Assembly (NCBI RefSeq): GCF_000203815.1
Contig: NW_004457624.1
Coordinates: forward strand, 806,001 to 870,000
Direction: 5' to 3'
Length of the DNA: 64,000 bases
Origin: Cavenderia fasciculata
Taxonomy: Eukaryota > Evosea > Eumycetozoa > Acytosteliales > Cavenderiaceae
Part shown: in pieces, positions 1-13,204 of the stretch
Layout of the letters: every line of letters starts with the position of its first letter
Numbering within the stretch: the stretch's first letter is position 1
Notes under the pieces: model-generated
Told to the model about the DNA's origin: nothing
Databases searched by the model: none
What the model saw: only the letters and a program-made list of their open reading frames with translations
Made by a program: the position numbers and the translations under genes

Positions 1-1786
1 TCGGTATTGTTAAATATCAATAATAGTCGTAAACATGTCGATCATAGTAATAATCTTAAACATGTCGATGATAATCTTCATCAAGATATATTACGAAGAA
101 AGAGAAAGAAGATATCATCAATGTCATCCTCCTCGACATCTATCCCTTCATCATCAACAAATCATTATTGTACGATATTTATTGTTAGTTATCTTCATCA
201 TGATTGTTTACTAATGATTATTCTTGTATAGTTCAAGATTCATTATTAAGAATATCAATGATATCAATATTATATCGTGAAGATGATAACGAAAGTGTAA
301 TGAATCTATTGATGACTTGTAAAGATGCTATGAAATGGAAGGATACTGTTGTATTCCCAAGATTACCTTCTATTAATACAATAGAATCGTACAAGAATAA
401 TGGAAGAATCAATCAACTACCTCGACGATACAATAGAGTAGATATCGAGAGTCTATATTATGAATGTTAGATAGAGATTATTTCAAAAAGAATGTCGATG
501 GTTTAATCAATCATCATTGTAGAGAACTAAACTATTTCATTAATGATCCAATACCAGCTGGATTTATACCAGATCACTTTACAAAGATTCAAGTTTGTGG
601 ACGGATAGAGGTTGGATCAATACCACCATTTACAACACACCTTCTGATTGGGTCGTCGCGATACCCACAAGAGATATATAAAGAACTATTCCCAGATACA
701 TTAGAGATGCTCGATACCGCGTACGGAGTGATTGGGGAACACTCAAACCTCGACGATCTTGTGCCACACAATATAAAGGTGCTTTATATTGCATCCAATT
801 TGGTTCATCCCTATCTCTTAAAACTCAAGAACTTATATTTAATGACCACTTACGATATTCAAGATGGTGAAGGACATGGATATATTCGCATTGGAAATAT
901 ACCCAAAACAATCGAGTATTTATATCTTAACAATTGTACAGTTGAGAGTGGATACACTCTTCCATCAAGTATCAAGTACTTCTCAATCAACCTCACTAAA
1001 AACTCACCCCAATGTATTCCCTCATCTGTAAAGTACCTATTTCTTGTTTGTCAAGGCCCTACAGTCCTCTTGAAAGGATGGGTCCCTTCGTCAGTAACAG
1101 ATCTCAGATTAGATGGCCAATTCCAACTAACAATAGGAAGCATCCCATCGTCAGTCATCACATTGTCACTGACTGGTTTTGATGTCTCCCCACACGCTTC
1201 AACCATTCCAGATAGCGTTAATTCATTAATTATCAATGGATTAGATTGTCAATTCGATGCAACTCTCTATACAAGTAGCATCAAGTATTTTGGTATGTTA
1301 GGAAAGTACCCTTTCTCAATCAAATCGTGTATTCCACCATCGACAAATTATTTTGATTACCAATCCAGCTATATATCTCAATGGAATGCCAATGATATTC
1401 CAAATGGAGTTACTCATATTAGATTGGGTATGTAACAAATCAGCAGATATCGTAATAGATTATATAGATATAACAGATATTTTATTTTCAACCAACTATT
1501 TATAGGGTATAACTTTAATAAAGAATTGATTACAGGTTTTATTCCAGACAGTTGTGAGTATTTGGAATTATCCTACATTTATAATGAAGCACCACTTTGG
1601 AAAGCTGTACCAAAACAATTAAAAACTATCCGTTGCAATCCAAAGTGTTCTGTGATGAGCAAAAATATTCCAGCTTCTATCAACCAAACACCTAAAACCA
1701 GGGCACATGAAGGAGGGAGTACATGGGATGCTAACTTTAGATACCTTGGTTTATGGAGAAAGACAGACTGGTATATGAATATTTAA
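1..1786 (+). pseudogene. FNIP-repeat protein, first copy; 5' end outside window, frame broken
   Basis: Three exons are visible: <1-169, 232-1427 and 1506-1786, with GT-AG introns after the NHY motif and after the IRLG motif, as in all family members here. Exon 1 keeps the Ser-rich stretch and the basic RRKRKK patch; its start lies before the window. Exon 2 carries the F-box-like block (SVMNLLMTCKDAMKWK) and FNIP-type repeats of the form GSIPSSVxxLxLxG. Exon 3 carries the family tail (GFIPDSCEYLEL, GGSTWD). The frame breaks near 455-475: the repeat-bearing frame starts at MLDRDYF while the upstream frame stops at about 470. Compared with the copy at 47164, the DNA looks like a small duplicated patch followed by a 2-base loss. 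A 20-base GT...AG stretch there could restore frame but is far too short for a normal intron. Nearest relative is the copy at 11226. The family is real; whether this copy is functional is doubtful. Confidence 0.8.
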
Positions 1787-2405
1787 CAAATAAAAGAAGA
1801 ATAGTCAAAAATAAATAAACAGAAGAATTAAATAAATAATTTATTATACTTTTTTAACACCAGCATTCAAAAAGAGAGAGGTTGATATGTGTCTACTCGA
1901 CACCAATAACTCACTAATTTAATTAATTATATTTGCTCTCTACACTCAAACAAAGAGTAATCAATTAACTTTGTTTTATTTTTTAAAGCGTTAAATTGTA
2001 TTATCAGTATGTGTTTGAAGTATTATCAGTTGGTGTCTCCCAAAAGAGAACGAGTGAAAGAAACAAAAGAGAAAAACCAGCTCAATGTTATAAATAGGAT
2101 GAATACACGACATCTATTTTATAACCCTCGTTCCTGATTCCTTTTGAAGAGGGGTAATTTAATGGTTATTGCAAAACAATTTATTTTTAATTTGTAAATT
2201 GGTCAAATTCTTTTTTGGGGGGGACTTTTTTTGTAAGCCCTTTTCCGTTTTGATTGGAAGCAATATTTGCTGAAGTTGACCAAAATAACAAAATAAAAAA
2301 TAATTAAATAAATAAGTTTTTTTCTTGGACTACACGATGTATTAAATTGTTTACCATTAATTTTTTGAACTTTACTCAATTAATTTTTATTTAATAACAA
2401 TAATC
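1787..2405. other. Intergenic, AT-rich
   Basis: No gene is seen. The stretch is AT-rich with homopolymer T, A and G runs near 2205-2235. A short TATTATCAGT word occurs twice around 2000-2030. It should hold the 3' end of the first FNIP gene and the promoter of the small gene at 2406. Confidence 0.6.
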
Positions 2406-2781
2406 ATGGAACAACCTACAACAATGTTTTTTACCTCTGCCTTGGGAAAATCAACTCTGGAAGGAATTGGTATGATCATATTTTATTTTTCTAGATCCCT
2501 AAAATTTATTAATTTTTAAATCTCTTTTTTATTTTATAGCAAGAATAGAACCCACTCCCAAGATCCTGCCCCCTCCTTTCTTTTTGGTCTTTCATCCGAA
2601 TTGCAAAAAAAGCGGTCCTGATATTTGGTCTATGAAACGCTTTGATGTGGAGTCTACCATTGTCCAACGAGGAGGACAAACGTATCATCTTCCAGCTGCT
2701 CATGTTGACTTTGATTTCCAAGGTGAATTACATGTAAGAATGATGTTAAAAGAACAACCAAAAGGACCAATGCCACATTAA
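2406..2781 (+). CDS. Hypothetical small protein, 101 residues, two exons
   Basis: ATG at 2406 opens exon 1 (2406-2469); a GTATGA...TATAG intron leads to exon 2 (2540-2781), phase 1, ending in TAA. The spliced product is 101 residues, with a Pro-rich segment (PTPKILPPPFF) followed by FHPNCKKSGPDIWSMKRFD and a charged tail ending PKGPMPH. No signal peptide, membrane segment or known domain is evident. The start is supported by the A-rich context and by the splice keeping a single long frame. It lies tail-to-tail with the PKS gene. I do not recognise the family. Coding status rests on the clean splice and on less AT-rich exon sequence than the flanks. Confidence 0.55.
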
Positions 2782-2983
2782 ACATCATGAAAGGACTCAA
2801 AAAATGTACCCCATATAACAACCAATAAATCTATGTGGTGGAAACGGATTGAAAAAATAGTAAAAATTATTTTTAATTATTTTCTCATTAGTCTCTATTT
2901 AATATGATATATCTTAATCATCTAGAAGAAGACGTGAAAAAGAAGTTGGTTTATAATTTTTTTTGTAGTTTATTAATGAATTA

Positions 2984-5900
2984 TTATTTTTTAATTATTC
3001 TATTTACATTTTCAATGATTGAATTGATTGTACCATTTGATATTTGAGATTGATTGATTAGATTGGATTGTTTAAACTCTCCTTCAATCCATGATTTGAT
3101 TTGAATAGCATTCATAGAGTCTACTCCATAATCTTTGAGTTTGGTGTCACCATTTAATAGGTTCTTTTCAATCGAGAGCAAGTATGCAATGAATTCAATA
3201 ATCTTGTCATTCATATTGTCTTGGTTGTCACCGCTGTTTGTTGATTTCTTGGATACAATGTGTGACGAATGACAGAATAAATGTGAGAGATTTGGTGTTT
3301 CAGAGAGGAATCTATCGATTTGAATGGCTGCACAAATAATACTTGTAAATGGAGTATCAGAATCGATAAACGATGATCTGAGTACTCCATATACTGTTGA
3401 GAGTGGCATCATATGTGCTCCAATACTTGACAATGCTTCATTTGATAGTTTACTAATTGCAACTCTTCCAGTTGATCCAATCGATCCCCAAATAATAGAT
3501 GTTGCTGCTAATCCACAATTTCTACGGTGTTGAGCAAGATGATCGAGGAATGAATTGGCAACTGCATAACTGAAACTTTCTCTTCCAGAGTATTGAGCAA
3601 TCGATGACAGTAAATGGAAATGATTTAATTTCCATTGCAACTCTTCAAATAGATTATGAAGATTCAATGCACCAATTGCTTTGGCCATCATTGCTTGTCG
3701 ATGATTCTCTATTGTCACATCATCTGCATCTGCAAATACATAGGTATTGGCACAATGTATAACTGATTTGACTGGTTTGATGCTTGAGTCATTTTTGTAA
3801 AGTTGTTGAATTGATGAAGAGAGTTGATCATAATTTCCAATATCACATTGAACATAATGTAATCTGAGTTGGTGTGTTGCTTGGTGTTTGTTGATATGAT
3901 TCATTAATAATTGAATTTCATATTTTGGTGATGAATAGGAAACAACAATAATATCACGTAGTTGAGGTGCATGTTTGATGATATAATGAAGCGATTCAAC
4001 AGCAACTCCTGTTTGACCAGTGATGAGAAGAGTATCTTGAACACCATCAAGTTGATAATCTACTCTTTCTACTCTCTTTCTTCTCTTGTCATTAAACATT
4101 GGCTCGACCAAATTTCTTTCAGCATTTTCATAATCAATGACAACCTTTCCAATATGTTTTCTTGTTCTGATGTACTCTACGGCTTCAGGTATTTCTTGAC
4201 ATGGGAATACCTTGATAGGTGGTATTTCCAAGCGTTCTTCAATGATCAGTTTCTTGATCTTGTTGTGGTATTGCACATATTCCAATCTGTGTTGGAATGG
4301 CAAGTATCCCTTGTCGGCTTTGAATGGTCCCATATCAGTGTTCTCTAATGACAAATCAATAACAATTCCATTCTCGCAAAGGCATTTGATGTTATTGTTC
4401 ATTCTGGTATAATCTAGTGTGTTGATTACATAATTTGCACCAGAACCTTCGGTCATCTCCAAAACCGATTGTAAAAAGTTGTCATATGACAGAACGGCAG
4501 TGATAAGTGCACCATAGTGTTGTTCGAGATAATGTTTCTTTTCATCTGATTCAACTGTCACAAACACCTTGCCAGTGTGTTGTTTGTGCTTTAAAATATT
4601 TAATATTGACAAACCGACACCACCAGTTGCACTGTGAATGAGAATTGAATCGGTCGATACAATACTGGCTTTTTTGAGTATCGTGTAGGCAGTTCCCATT
4701 GTAACCGGTAGAGATGCAGCTTCAACAAATGAGAGTTCCTTTGGCTTGTGAACTAGATTGTTTTCCAAGGCAACTGAAAAAGTGGTAAACCCATGAGACA
4801 GGCCATACACTTGATCACCAATCTTGAAGTTTGTTACTTTGGCTCCGATTCTTGTCACGATACCTGCAAGATCTTGTCCCAATAGAGGATCATAAATATC
4901 ACCAAGTATATTTCTTTTTTGATCGACTCTACCTTCCAAAGTCATAAGATCTTTGAAATTGACTGATGCTGCTTTGACTTGAACTTCAACTTGATAATCT
5001 TCGATGACCTCTGCCTTTGCTCTCAAATGGTATTTTGAATCCTTTTCAAACTTTACTCGAATATCTTGTTTATCATTAATGATGAATCTTGAATCCAATT
5101 CCAATGCTTTGGGAGCATCTATTATTCTTTCAACATTAACTTGAATAACTTGATCATTGCATTCCAATTTAATATTCTTTTCACCAATGAAATCACTGTT
5201 GGAGTATTGCATGATTTGGTTGATTGATAGTTGATTACAACTTTGATGATCCATGCTGATTGATATTGAATCAAATGAGAACATATCAGATGGACGATCA
5301 TAATCTCTGCAAATTGGAACCAAACATTGATTGAGTTGACCAGTTATCAATGTTATTAATTTGACGGGTAGTTGCTCCTTTCTTAATATTTGGTGTAATC
5401 TGATGAGTTGCATTGATTTCTTGTCAAGATTACTCGAATTCATTTCAATCAATGATTCCAAATAAATAATTACAACCTTTTCTCCTTGTTGATATGATAT
5501 TGAATCCAACAATGATTGATATTTACTTTCATCCATCAAATCATCACTTGAAATACTTTTAACTTGTTTTGAAATTGATGATGCTTGTGAAATCAATCTG
5601 GTTGAAGTGGTGGATGGAGAAGAGGAGGATGGAGTAATAAATAATATTTTATCAATATTATCGAAATTGGTTTCTTCAATTGACGCCTTTTTATAAATCA
5701 TTGTAATATCTTCATGATCTAGTGTTGAATTATTATTAATATGTTGAATTTTAAATTGTGTTGATCTAATATCTCTGATGATTAATTCTTTGCTGTTTTC
5801 ATCGACGACCACTGAATCATTGTTGATTACAACGAGTTGACCATTTGGATTTAATAGTTGATATAATTGTGTTGTCATATATTCATTATTTTGAATAAAT

Positions 5901-8900
5901 TCTTGTGATGATAAAATGATATCATAACTATTTGAAAGGAATCCTTGGTCATTCAACGATAATGATGCATTGAACTCTTTAAATAATTTAATTGATAAAT
6001 TATTATTCTCGAGATAATGGATTGGATAGGTGAATGAGAAATCTTGGGAAGTTAAATCAATGATCGTTGATGTTGGCTCCAAACTTGTGGCAATACCAAT
6101 GGAAAGAAGTTCATCAAATCCAAAATCCAATACTCTAATCATTCCTTGAGTAGACTCTAATGATTTAACATATCTTTGCAAATATTCAACAACATTATTA
6201 TTATTGTCAGAGGAGGGGATGATGGAAGGAGATGGAGATGGTGAATTCTTTGGTTGATTAATTAATCGTTTGGTGAATTTTGATGGATATTTGGCTTGAT
6301 GTACTTTTAATACTTTGGTCAATGATTTACAAATCAATGATTCACATTTGATGATAATATTACCATGTTGGTCAATAATATCAAGTGATCCTTTGAATTC
6401 ATTTCCTCTTTGTTGTTGACGATTTCTACTGTTCATTGAAGTCTTTGATACGTTGAATAAAGAGGTACATGGGTGTTGAGGAATATTGTTTGAAAAGATG
6501 TGGAAATCTTGAACTCTATCAAATATGACTTCACATTTTTGATGTTCTCCTTTAAACTTTACAATATTTGAATGAATCATACAATCCAATACCGATGCAT
6601 TTAAAACTGTATTTGATTGTTCAAACTTGTTTTTTGCACTACAATCAATCTCTGACAAAATAGAACCATCTTGATTGAATGATATGTTGTTGACTCGTTT
6701 GAATGTATCACCATACACCAACCCGACTTTGATTAACTTTTCATAAACATCTGATTGTGTCATCATGGCAATGTTGTATGATTCTTGTTTGAGCTGATCA
6801 ACATTGTCATACTTTTTGGTCAGAACGATTGGATCTTTGATTGATAATCTACCGATTGCAGATTTAATCCAAGTTGTTGATGTACTATCATAATATTGGA
6901 ATATTACTTGATAGTCTTCCGGCGACGAGGATACAAATGACGTCTTTAGTTGGGAGATCACACCATCCTTTAAGAAGAATGGTGCAATAAATTCGAGATG
7001 GTGGATATGGATATCTTTGTTTGGGAATGCATTGATAATGTTTTCAATGTATCCTGATCCTGGGAACAAATATTTTCCTTTTACTTTGTGTCCTTTTAAA
7101 TATTGATATGATGGCCTACTTATATCAATCGATGATTTATATGTCTTTAGTGATTCATCGTCACAAATACCAAGCAATGTTGTTGATACACCTCCCAATC
7201 TAATCTTCTTGAATGGTTCTTGTTCCTCCCAAATATACTCTGTATCCCATTGATATCTTGGAAGATATCTTGTTCTATTCTTCCATTCATTGTCATCATC
7301 ACCGATGAGGGGTAATTGATTTGTGAAATTAACATTTGCACCAATGAAATAGAGTTGTGAGAGACATGATTGAATTGATTCGACTTCATCCTTTTTTCTA
7401 TTTAATGGTGAGAGGATTGTTGTTGATTTTTGTTGTGATAATAATGTCTTTAAATAGAACGACAATGTTGAATGTGGTGCAATCTCTAAATAAATATACT
7501 CTTGATTATTATTATTATTGGTGTTTTTGATTATATTATTAATTGCTTGTTGGAACAGTACTGGTTGTCTGAGATTATCAAAAATTGATTGTGCATTAAA
7601 TTCTGATGATGATTCTATTAATCGTGATGTCGTTGTTGAGAAGTATGGTATCGTTGGTTTATCGCATTCATATTTAATATTATTATCCAAGTGCTTGAAT
7701 ATGTACTCTTTTGTTGATTCTTGTTTTGATGAGTGGAATGCACATGGTGTACCAAGGAATGCACTAAATATATTGTCATTCTTGAGTTGTTGATCTAATA
7801 ATTTGAGTTGATTCTCATTACCAGCCAATACAATTGAATCTTCAGCATTGTAACATGCAACCTCGATATCATCAAATTGTGCTTCAAACAATTCAATATA
7901 TCTATCATGTGACAATGATACAGATAACATTCTACCACTTCCAATTGTTTCATTTTGAGCTTTACTTCTGAGATAAACAATTCTTGCTGCTTCTTCCAAT
8001 GATACAATTCCTGAACACCATGCTGCCGTTACATCTCCAAAACTAAATTAATTTTTAACAAATAAAATAAATATTAATATTTAATAATAAATAAATGTTT
8101 AAAAAGTAGATAGATATCGTTTATATATATATATAGAATAAATATTAATTAATTAATTAAATACAACATACCTATGACCAACAACGATTGATGGATTAAT
8201 TCCAAAATGTTGATATAATTTAACCAATGCAACTTGAATGATAAATGTTGATGGTTGAGCTAGAATTGGATGATGAATATCTTTATCATTGCTATTTCTT
8301 AATTTATCGATAATAGAGTATTGATAGTATTGACATAATAACTTGTCCAAGTGATCAACCGATTCACGGAATACTTGAAAGTGATTATACAACTTTTCAC
8401 CCATTCCCGCCCACTGTGCACCTTGACCACAGAATACCATCACCACTGATTTGTTTGATTCACTGTTCAACTGAGACATGTTTGAAACTGATGTTTGTTG
8501 TTTTTCATAAATTAAATTTGAAGTTGTGAATGAATCCCAATCATTGGCAATGATCAACTTCTTGCAAGGTGGATGGTTTGTTTTCATTGACTGATATCTG
8601 ACAAAATCTTCAAATGACATCTTGTTACGATAACTGTCAATATTATTCTTAATCATATCGATAAATGAATCCATTGATTTCTTGCTATTTGCCGAAAACG
8701 GAATTAAATATTTCTCTCATAAAATAATTAAAAAATTAATTAACTAATTAATTAATTTCGTTTTTAAATTAAAAGAGAGTATTATATTAATATAAATATT
8801 CATAACAATATTCATAATATTCATATTATTTTCATTAATAATAAAATTATTATTATTAATATTATTATTTCTATATTCTTCAACGATGACATGTGAATTT

Positions 8901-10159
8901 GAACCAGTTAAACCAAATGAGTTGATTCCCATTCGAATGACTCTGTCATCTGGTAAAGGTTCATTCTCCAATACAATCTTTATTCTGCCATCCAACAGAT
9001 CAATTCTTGGATTTAATTCTTTAAAGTTGATATTCTTGATCAGAGTTCTATTCTTGAGCATCATTGCACATTTGATGATTGATGCAACACCTGCTGTACT
9101 CTCGGTGTGTCCAATATTACTTTTGACCGATCCTATTCTGAGTGGTTGTTCTTTTGAATGTGAATCGCCAAATACACCAGCAATACCTTGAACTTCTAAT
9201 GGATCACCAGTTGGTGTTCCTGTTCCGTGACACTCGACATAGTAGATATCAGATGGGGACAGTCCAGTCTTTTGAAGAGCTGTACTTGTGTTGACTTGTT
9301 GTGCTGCACGTGATGGAGCTGTCACTGATGACTTTTCAAAGTTACCATCGACATTACAGTTACCACCTTTGATAACACAATAGATATTATCATTATCTTG
9401 AATTGCTTTTGATAGTCTTTTGAGAATGACGACACCAACACCTTCACTACGGCAATACCCATCGACTGACGAGTCAAATGATGCACATTTTCCTTTTGTG
9501 CCAAGTAGTTTTAATCGCGTGAAATGAACGGATGAAGTTGGTTCGACGAAAGCATTCATACCTCCACAGATAGAGATATCACTTTGGCCACTACGAATAG
9601 TATCGATACCTTGAAGAATACCGACGAGTGACGACGAACAGGCTGTATCAATCGATAACGATGGACCACGGAAATCGTAACAATACGATGTTCTGAGTGC
9701 ACTGTCACCCTTTCCAGCACGGAGAAGAGGTTTAATGGTTGGAATGTCATAGATGTGCATGTTATCGGTTGCATAAAACATCTGACCTACAAACACCGAT
9801 GTATTTGAACCTCTGATTGATGCAGGGTCGATATGAGCATCTTCTAAAGCTTCCCAAATGACTGTCATAAAGAGACGTACTTGAGGATCCATGACACAGG
9901 CGTCAGCGGCGAGAGTACCAAAGAATTGACGATCGAAATGAGTCCATTCCTTCATATCTAGGTAACCAGCACGTTCCGAGGCAATAAACTCTTGATCATT
10001 GTATGATTTAGACCATCTGTCCTGGTTATCGGTACTAATACCGTCTAGACCATTTACAAGTTGCTCATAAAATTGTTGAGGTGTTCTCGACCCACCTGGT
10101 AGTCTACACCCAATACCAACTATTGCAATATCATCTTGTTGTTGTTGTTGTTGATTCAT
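2984..10159 (-). CDS. Highly reducing type I polyketide synthase (KS-AT-DH-MT-ER-KR-ACP)
   Basis: A three-exon gene of about 2317 residues: exon 1 10159-8807 (donor uncertain), exon 2 about 8713-8172, exon 3 8042-2984. Domains in order: ketosynthase with active Cys174 (DTACSSS) and the two His motifs (VECHGTGTPTGDP, KSNIGHTES); acyltransferase with GHSFG, the serine codon itself split by intron 2; CAFHS at about residue 735, the malonyl-type His motif; dehydratase with HKVKGKYLFPG from His950; a methyltransferase-like region; enoyl reductase with HSATGGVGLS; ketoreductase with GQTGV and YAVAN; and an acyl carrier protein with phosphopantetheine Ser in GVDSMNA, about residue 2274. It ends after the ACP with no thioesterase. 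Dictyostelids carry many such fungal-like iterative synthases that make secreted or developmental polyketides; this one's product is unknown. The MT region lacks the usual glycine-rich SAM motif (reads VLDFGFDELLS), so C-methylation is probably lost. It is divergent from the FNIP gene at 11226. Confidence 0.93.
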
Positions 10160-11225
10160 GATTGGGTTATATTGTTTGAATGGTTGCTTGGTTGGTTGTT
10201 GTGGTAGTTGATAGTATATATAATTTGTTATATAATTTGTTGTTGTTGGGTGTAATAGTTGTACAATTGATAAAAAGTAAGATAATGTCTGTCTGTCTCG
10301 CTCTCCCTTTTAAATTGCATGCATTCTTAAATGTCTACATGGTTGCCGTTTTAAAAGACGACAACGCCAAAGAAGAAGATAATGTGTAGTAGTAGTAGTA
10401 GTAGTAGTGGTAGTAGTAGCAACGCTAGCACACCTACTCTACCACCAATAAAGATACATGCATACATGCGTAATGTATGTTAGAGGGTACATAGATGATT
10501 AACGAGGATAACATGGTGCCAAGCAAGTAAAAGGTGTGAATCCACAATTGTGGAGGGCAGTATTTAACAATTCAAATTAAAAGACGATCGAATGAAAATA
10601 AGAGGGTGCAAACCTCAACCGTTTCTGCCTGTCCAATCATCTGTTCAATGTTCATCGTCGATGCTGGTGCTAACACCAATAAAAACCATTTTTTTTCAAT
10701 TTTTTTTTTAAAGTACACAACGTACAACTACACAATATCATGATTATTGCTATCTTGCACACATATCATCTTTTGAAATACATAGAATAGAAAACCATTA
10801 CCATACATACATACTTTGAATCTATTCATCTATTTTTATTAATTATTATTATTATTATTAATTATTATTATTATTCAAGGTGTTAAAAATGAACCTTGTA
10901 GATCTCATTGGGTATCACACGTGTAGGAGTTGAGTAGGTCGATACGCATCGACCACGTAATTTCAAGTAATATGATGTCGGCCTATTAATATATACTATA
11001 TAAATTAAACGATTAATACCTAGGTTGCTTGGTTGTGGTTGGTTGTTGGCTAGTTGTTTAGTTGTTAAGTGAAAGAGATATCCTTACTTTAGCAACAAAA
11101 AAAAAGAAAGAGCACATGGCTGGAATTTATTTATTTTATAACACACTTCATTTGAAATGAACATCATTAGAGAAGCTGTAATATGAGATCGAGACAATAC
11201 AAAGTAAAAGTATTATATATAGATA
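10160..11225. promoter_or_regulatory. Divergent intergenic region between PKS and FNIP genes
   Basis: About 1.07 kb between two divergent start codons, so it should hold both promoters. It contains TTG/GTT-rich DNA next to the PKS start, a TAG/GTAGTA microsatellite near 10387-10420, a perfect 14-bp palindrome TCCACAATTGTGGA at 10541-10554, T- and A-rich tracts, an ATT/TTA repeat at about 10840-10875, and a 7-bp stem/4-base loop (GGTCGAT ACGC ATCGACC) at 10937-10954. No ORF in it looks real. Confidence 0.6.
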
Positions 11226-13055
11226 ATGGAAGAGTACGAGATATCTAGATCTGTGTTACAGCTACGTGTGAATGGTCGAGATGTTGGAGAGGATGATGAG
11301 CAGGATATTATTAAGAGTTCTTTAAAGAATATTGCCAAAGTAAAGATAACAACTATACCAACATCATCAAATCATTATTGTAAGTTATTTATCTTTATAT
11401 ATTTATCTTTCTTTGTTGATCAATAAATAATTTATTATTATGATATTGTATTATAGTTAAAGATTCATTATTTAGAATATCAATGATATCAATATTACAC
11501 CGTGAAGATGATAATGAAAGTGTAATGAATTTATTGATGACTTGTAAAGATGCTATGAAATGGAAGGATACCGTTGTATTCCCAATATTACCTTCTATTA
11601 ATACTATAGAATTGTACAAGAATAATGGAAGAATCAATCAACTACCTCGACGATTTAACAGAGTATACATAGAGAGTATTAAAGATCGAGATTATTTCAA
11701 AGAGAATGTCGATGGTTTAATCAATCACCATTGTAAAGAACTAAACTATCACATTAATGAACCAATACCAGCTGGATTCATACCGGATCACTTTATAAAG
11801 ATTCAAGTTTATGGAGAGTTAGAAGTTGGATCAATACCACCATTTACAACTCATCTCTTGATTGGGTCATCCCGATACCCACAAGAGATATATAAAGAAC
11901 TGTTCCCAGATACATTAGAGATGCTCGATACCGCGTACGGAGTGATTGGGGAACACTCAGACATTGACGATCTTTTACCACACAATATAAGAGTGCTTTT
12001 TATCGCATCCAATTTAGTGCATCCCTATCTCTTTAAGCTCAAGAAACTATATTTAATGACCACTTATGATATTAAAGGTAGTAACCAGCACGAATTACAT
12101 GCGAATATTCGCATTGGAAGTATACCCAATACAATCGAGTATTTATATCTCAACAATTGTACAGTTGAGAGTGGATACACTCTTCCATCAAGTATCAAGT
12201 ACTTTTCAATCAACCTCACTATAAACTCACCTCGATGCATTCCTCCCTCTGTCGAGTACCTATTTCTTGTTTGTGACGAACCCACAACAATCTTGGCAGG
12301 ATGGATTCCTTCATCAGTAACAGATCTCAGATTAGAGGGCCAATTGAAACTAACAGTAGGATGTATCCCGTCGTCAGTCACTACATTGGTACTGACTGGT
12401 TTTGATGTCTCCCCACACGCTTCAGTCATCCCAAATAGCGTTTCCACACTATGGACCAATACATTAAAGTGTCGACTCGATACAACTCTCTATCCAAATA
12501 GTATCAAGTATTTTGGTATTTACGGTAACTATGCTTTCCCACTCAAATCAAGTATTCCACCATCGACAAAATATTTTGATTACCAACCCATATCCACATC
12601 AGAATCTAAATTCAATGTCAATGGTAATATTCCAAATGGAGTAACTCATATTAGATTGGGTATGTATAGATATAAATATAAATATATAAAGCTATCAAAT
12701 GAAACAACGATCGACCAGGATTATAATACACCAGATATTCTAATTCTAATTTACAAATTAACCAACAACCATTTTAGGTGATGGTTTTGATAGAGCATTA
12801 GCTCGAAGATATATTCCAGATAGTTGTGAGTATTTGCATGTATCCTACAACTATAATCAAGCACCTCTTTGGAAGACTGTACCAAAGAATTTGAAAACGA
12901 TCCATTGCAATCCAAAGTGTACAAATATTAGCAAAATTATTCCAGCATTCAAACAATCTCATAAAAACTGGCCACATGAAGGAGGGAGTGAATGGGATGC
13001 AAACTTTAGATACATTGATTTATGGAAAAAGGACGACTGGCATTTAAATATTTAA
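11226..13055 (+). CDS. FNIP-repeat protein with short N-terminus
   Basis: Exons 11226-11379, 11457-12659 and 12778-13055 join in phase 1 twice to give 544 residues. The N-terminal exon is unlike the others: it has no Cys pair and reads MEEYEISRSVLQLRVNG then an acidic stretch. Exon 2 has the shared block (SMISILHRED, MTCKDAMKWK, INQLPRRFNRVY), which resembles a divergent F-box, then FNIP-type repeats (GSIPPFTTHL, GWIPSSVTDLRLEG, GCIPSSVTTLVL). Exon 3 is the family tail with SCEYLHVSYNYNQAPLW and a GGSEWD motif. FNIP/IP22 repeats form leucine-rich-like solenoids that are very numerous in dictyostelids, and the function is unknown. Long stretches are identical to the copy at 1-1786. An F-box adaptor role is inference only. 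Confidence 0.88.
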
Positions 13056-13204
13056 CTCAAAAAAAAAGAAAGAATCTATAAAGAAATAAATCATCATTTT
13101 TTTGGAAGCAAAATTTTGTGATGATCTTTCTGCAGTTGTAGAAGTTCAAAGGACATCTTTAACAAATAAGAATAAGAATATATATGTAAAAAAAAAGAGA
13201 AGAG

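Noticed and set aside
450-475. Very short GT...AG stretch that would restore frame in the first FNIP copy
   Set aside because: At about 20 bases it is below any workable intron length, and other copies have no intron there; a small sequence change is simpler.
2984-10159. A separate gene for the minus-strand frame at 8153-8674
   Set aside because: It is the middle exon of the PKS, carrying the front of the acyltransferase and ending exactly before the GHS serine.
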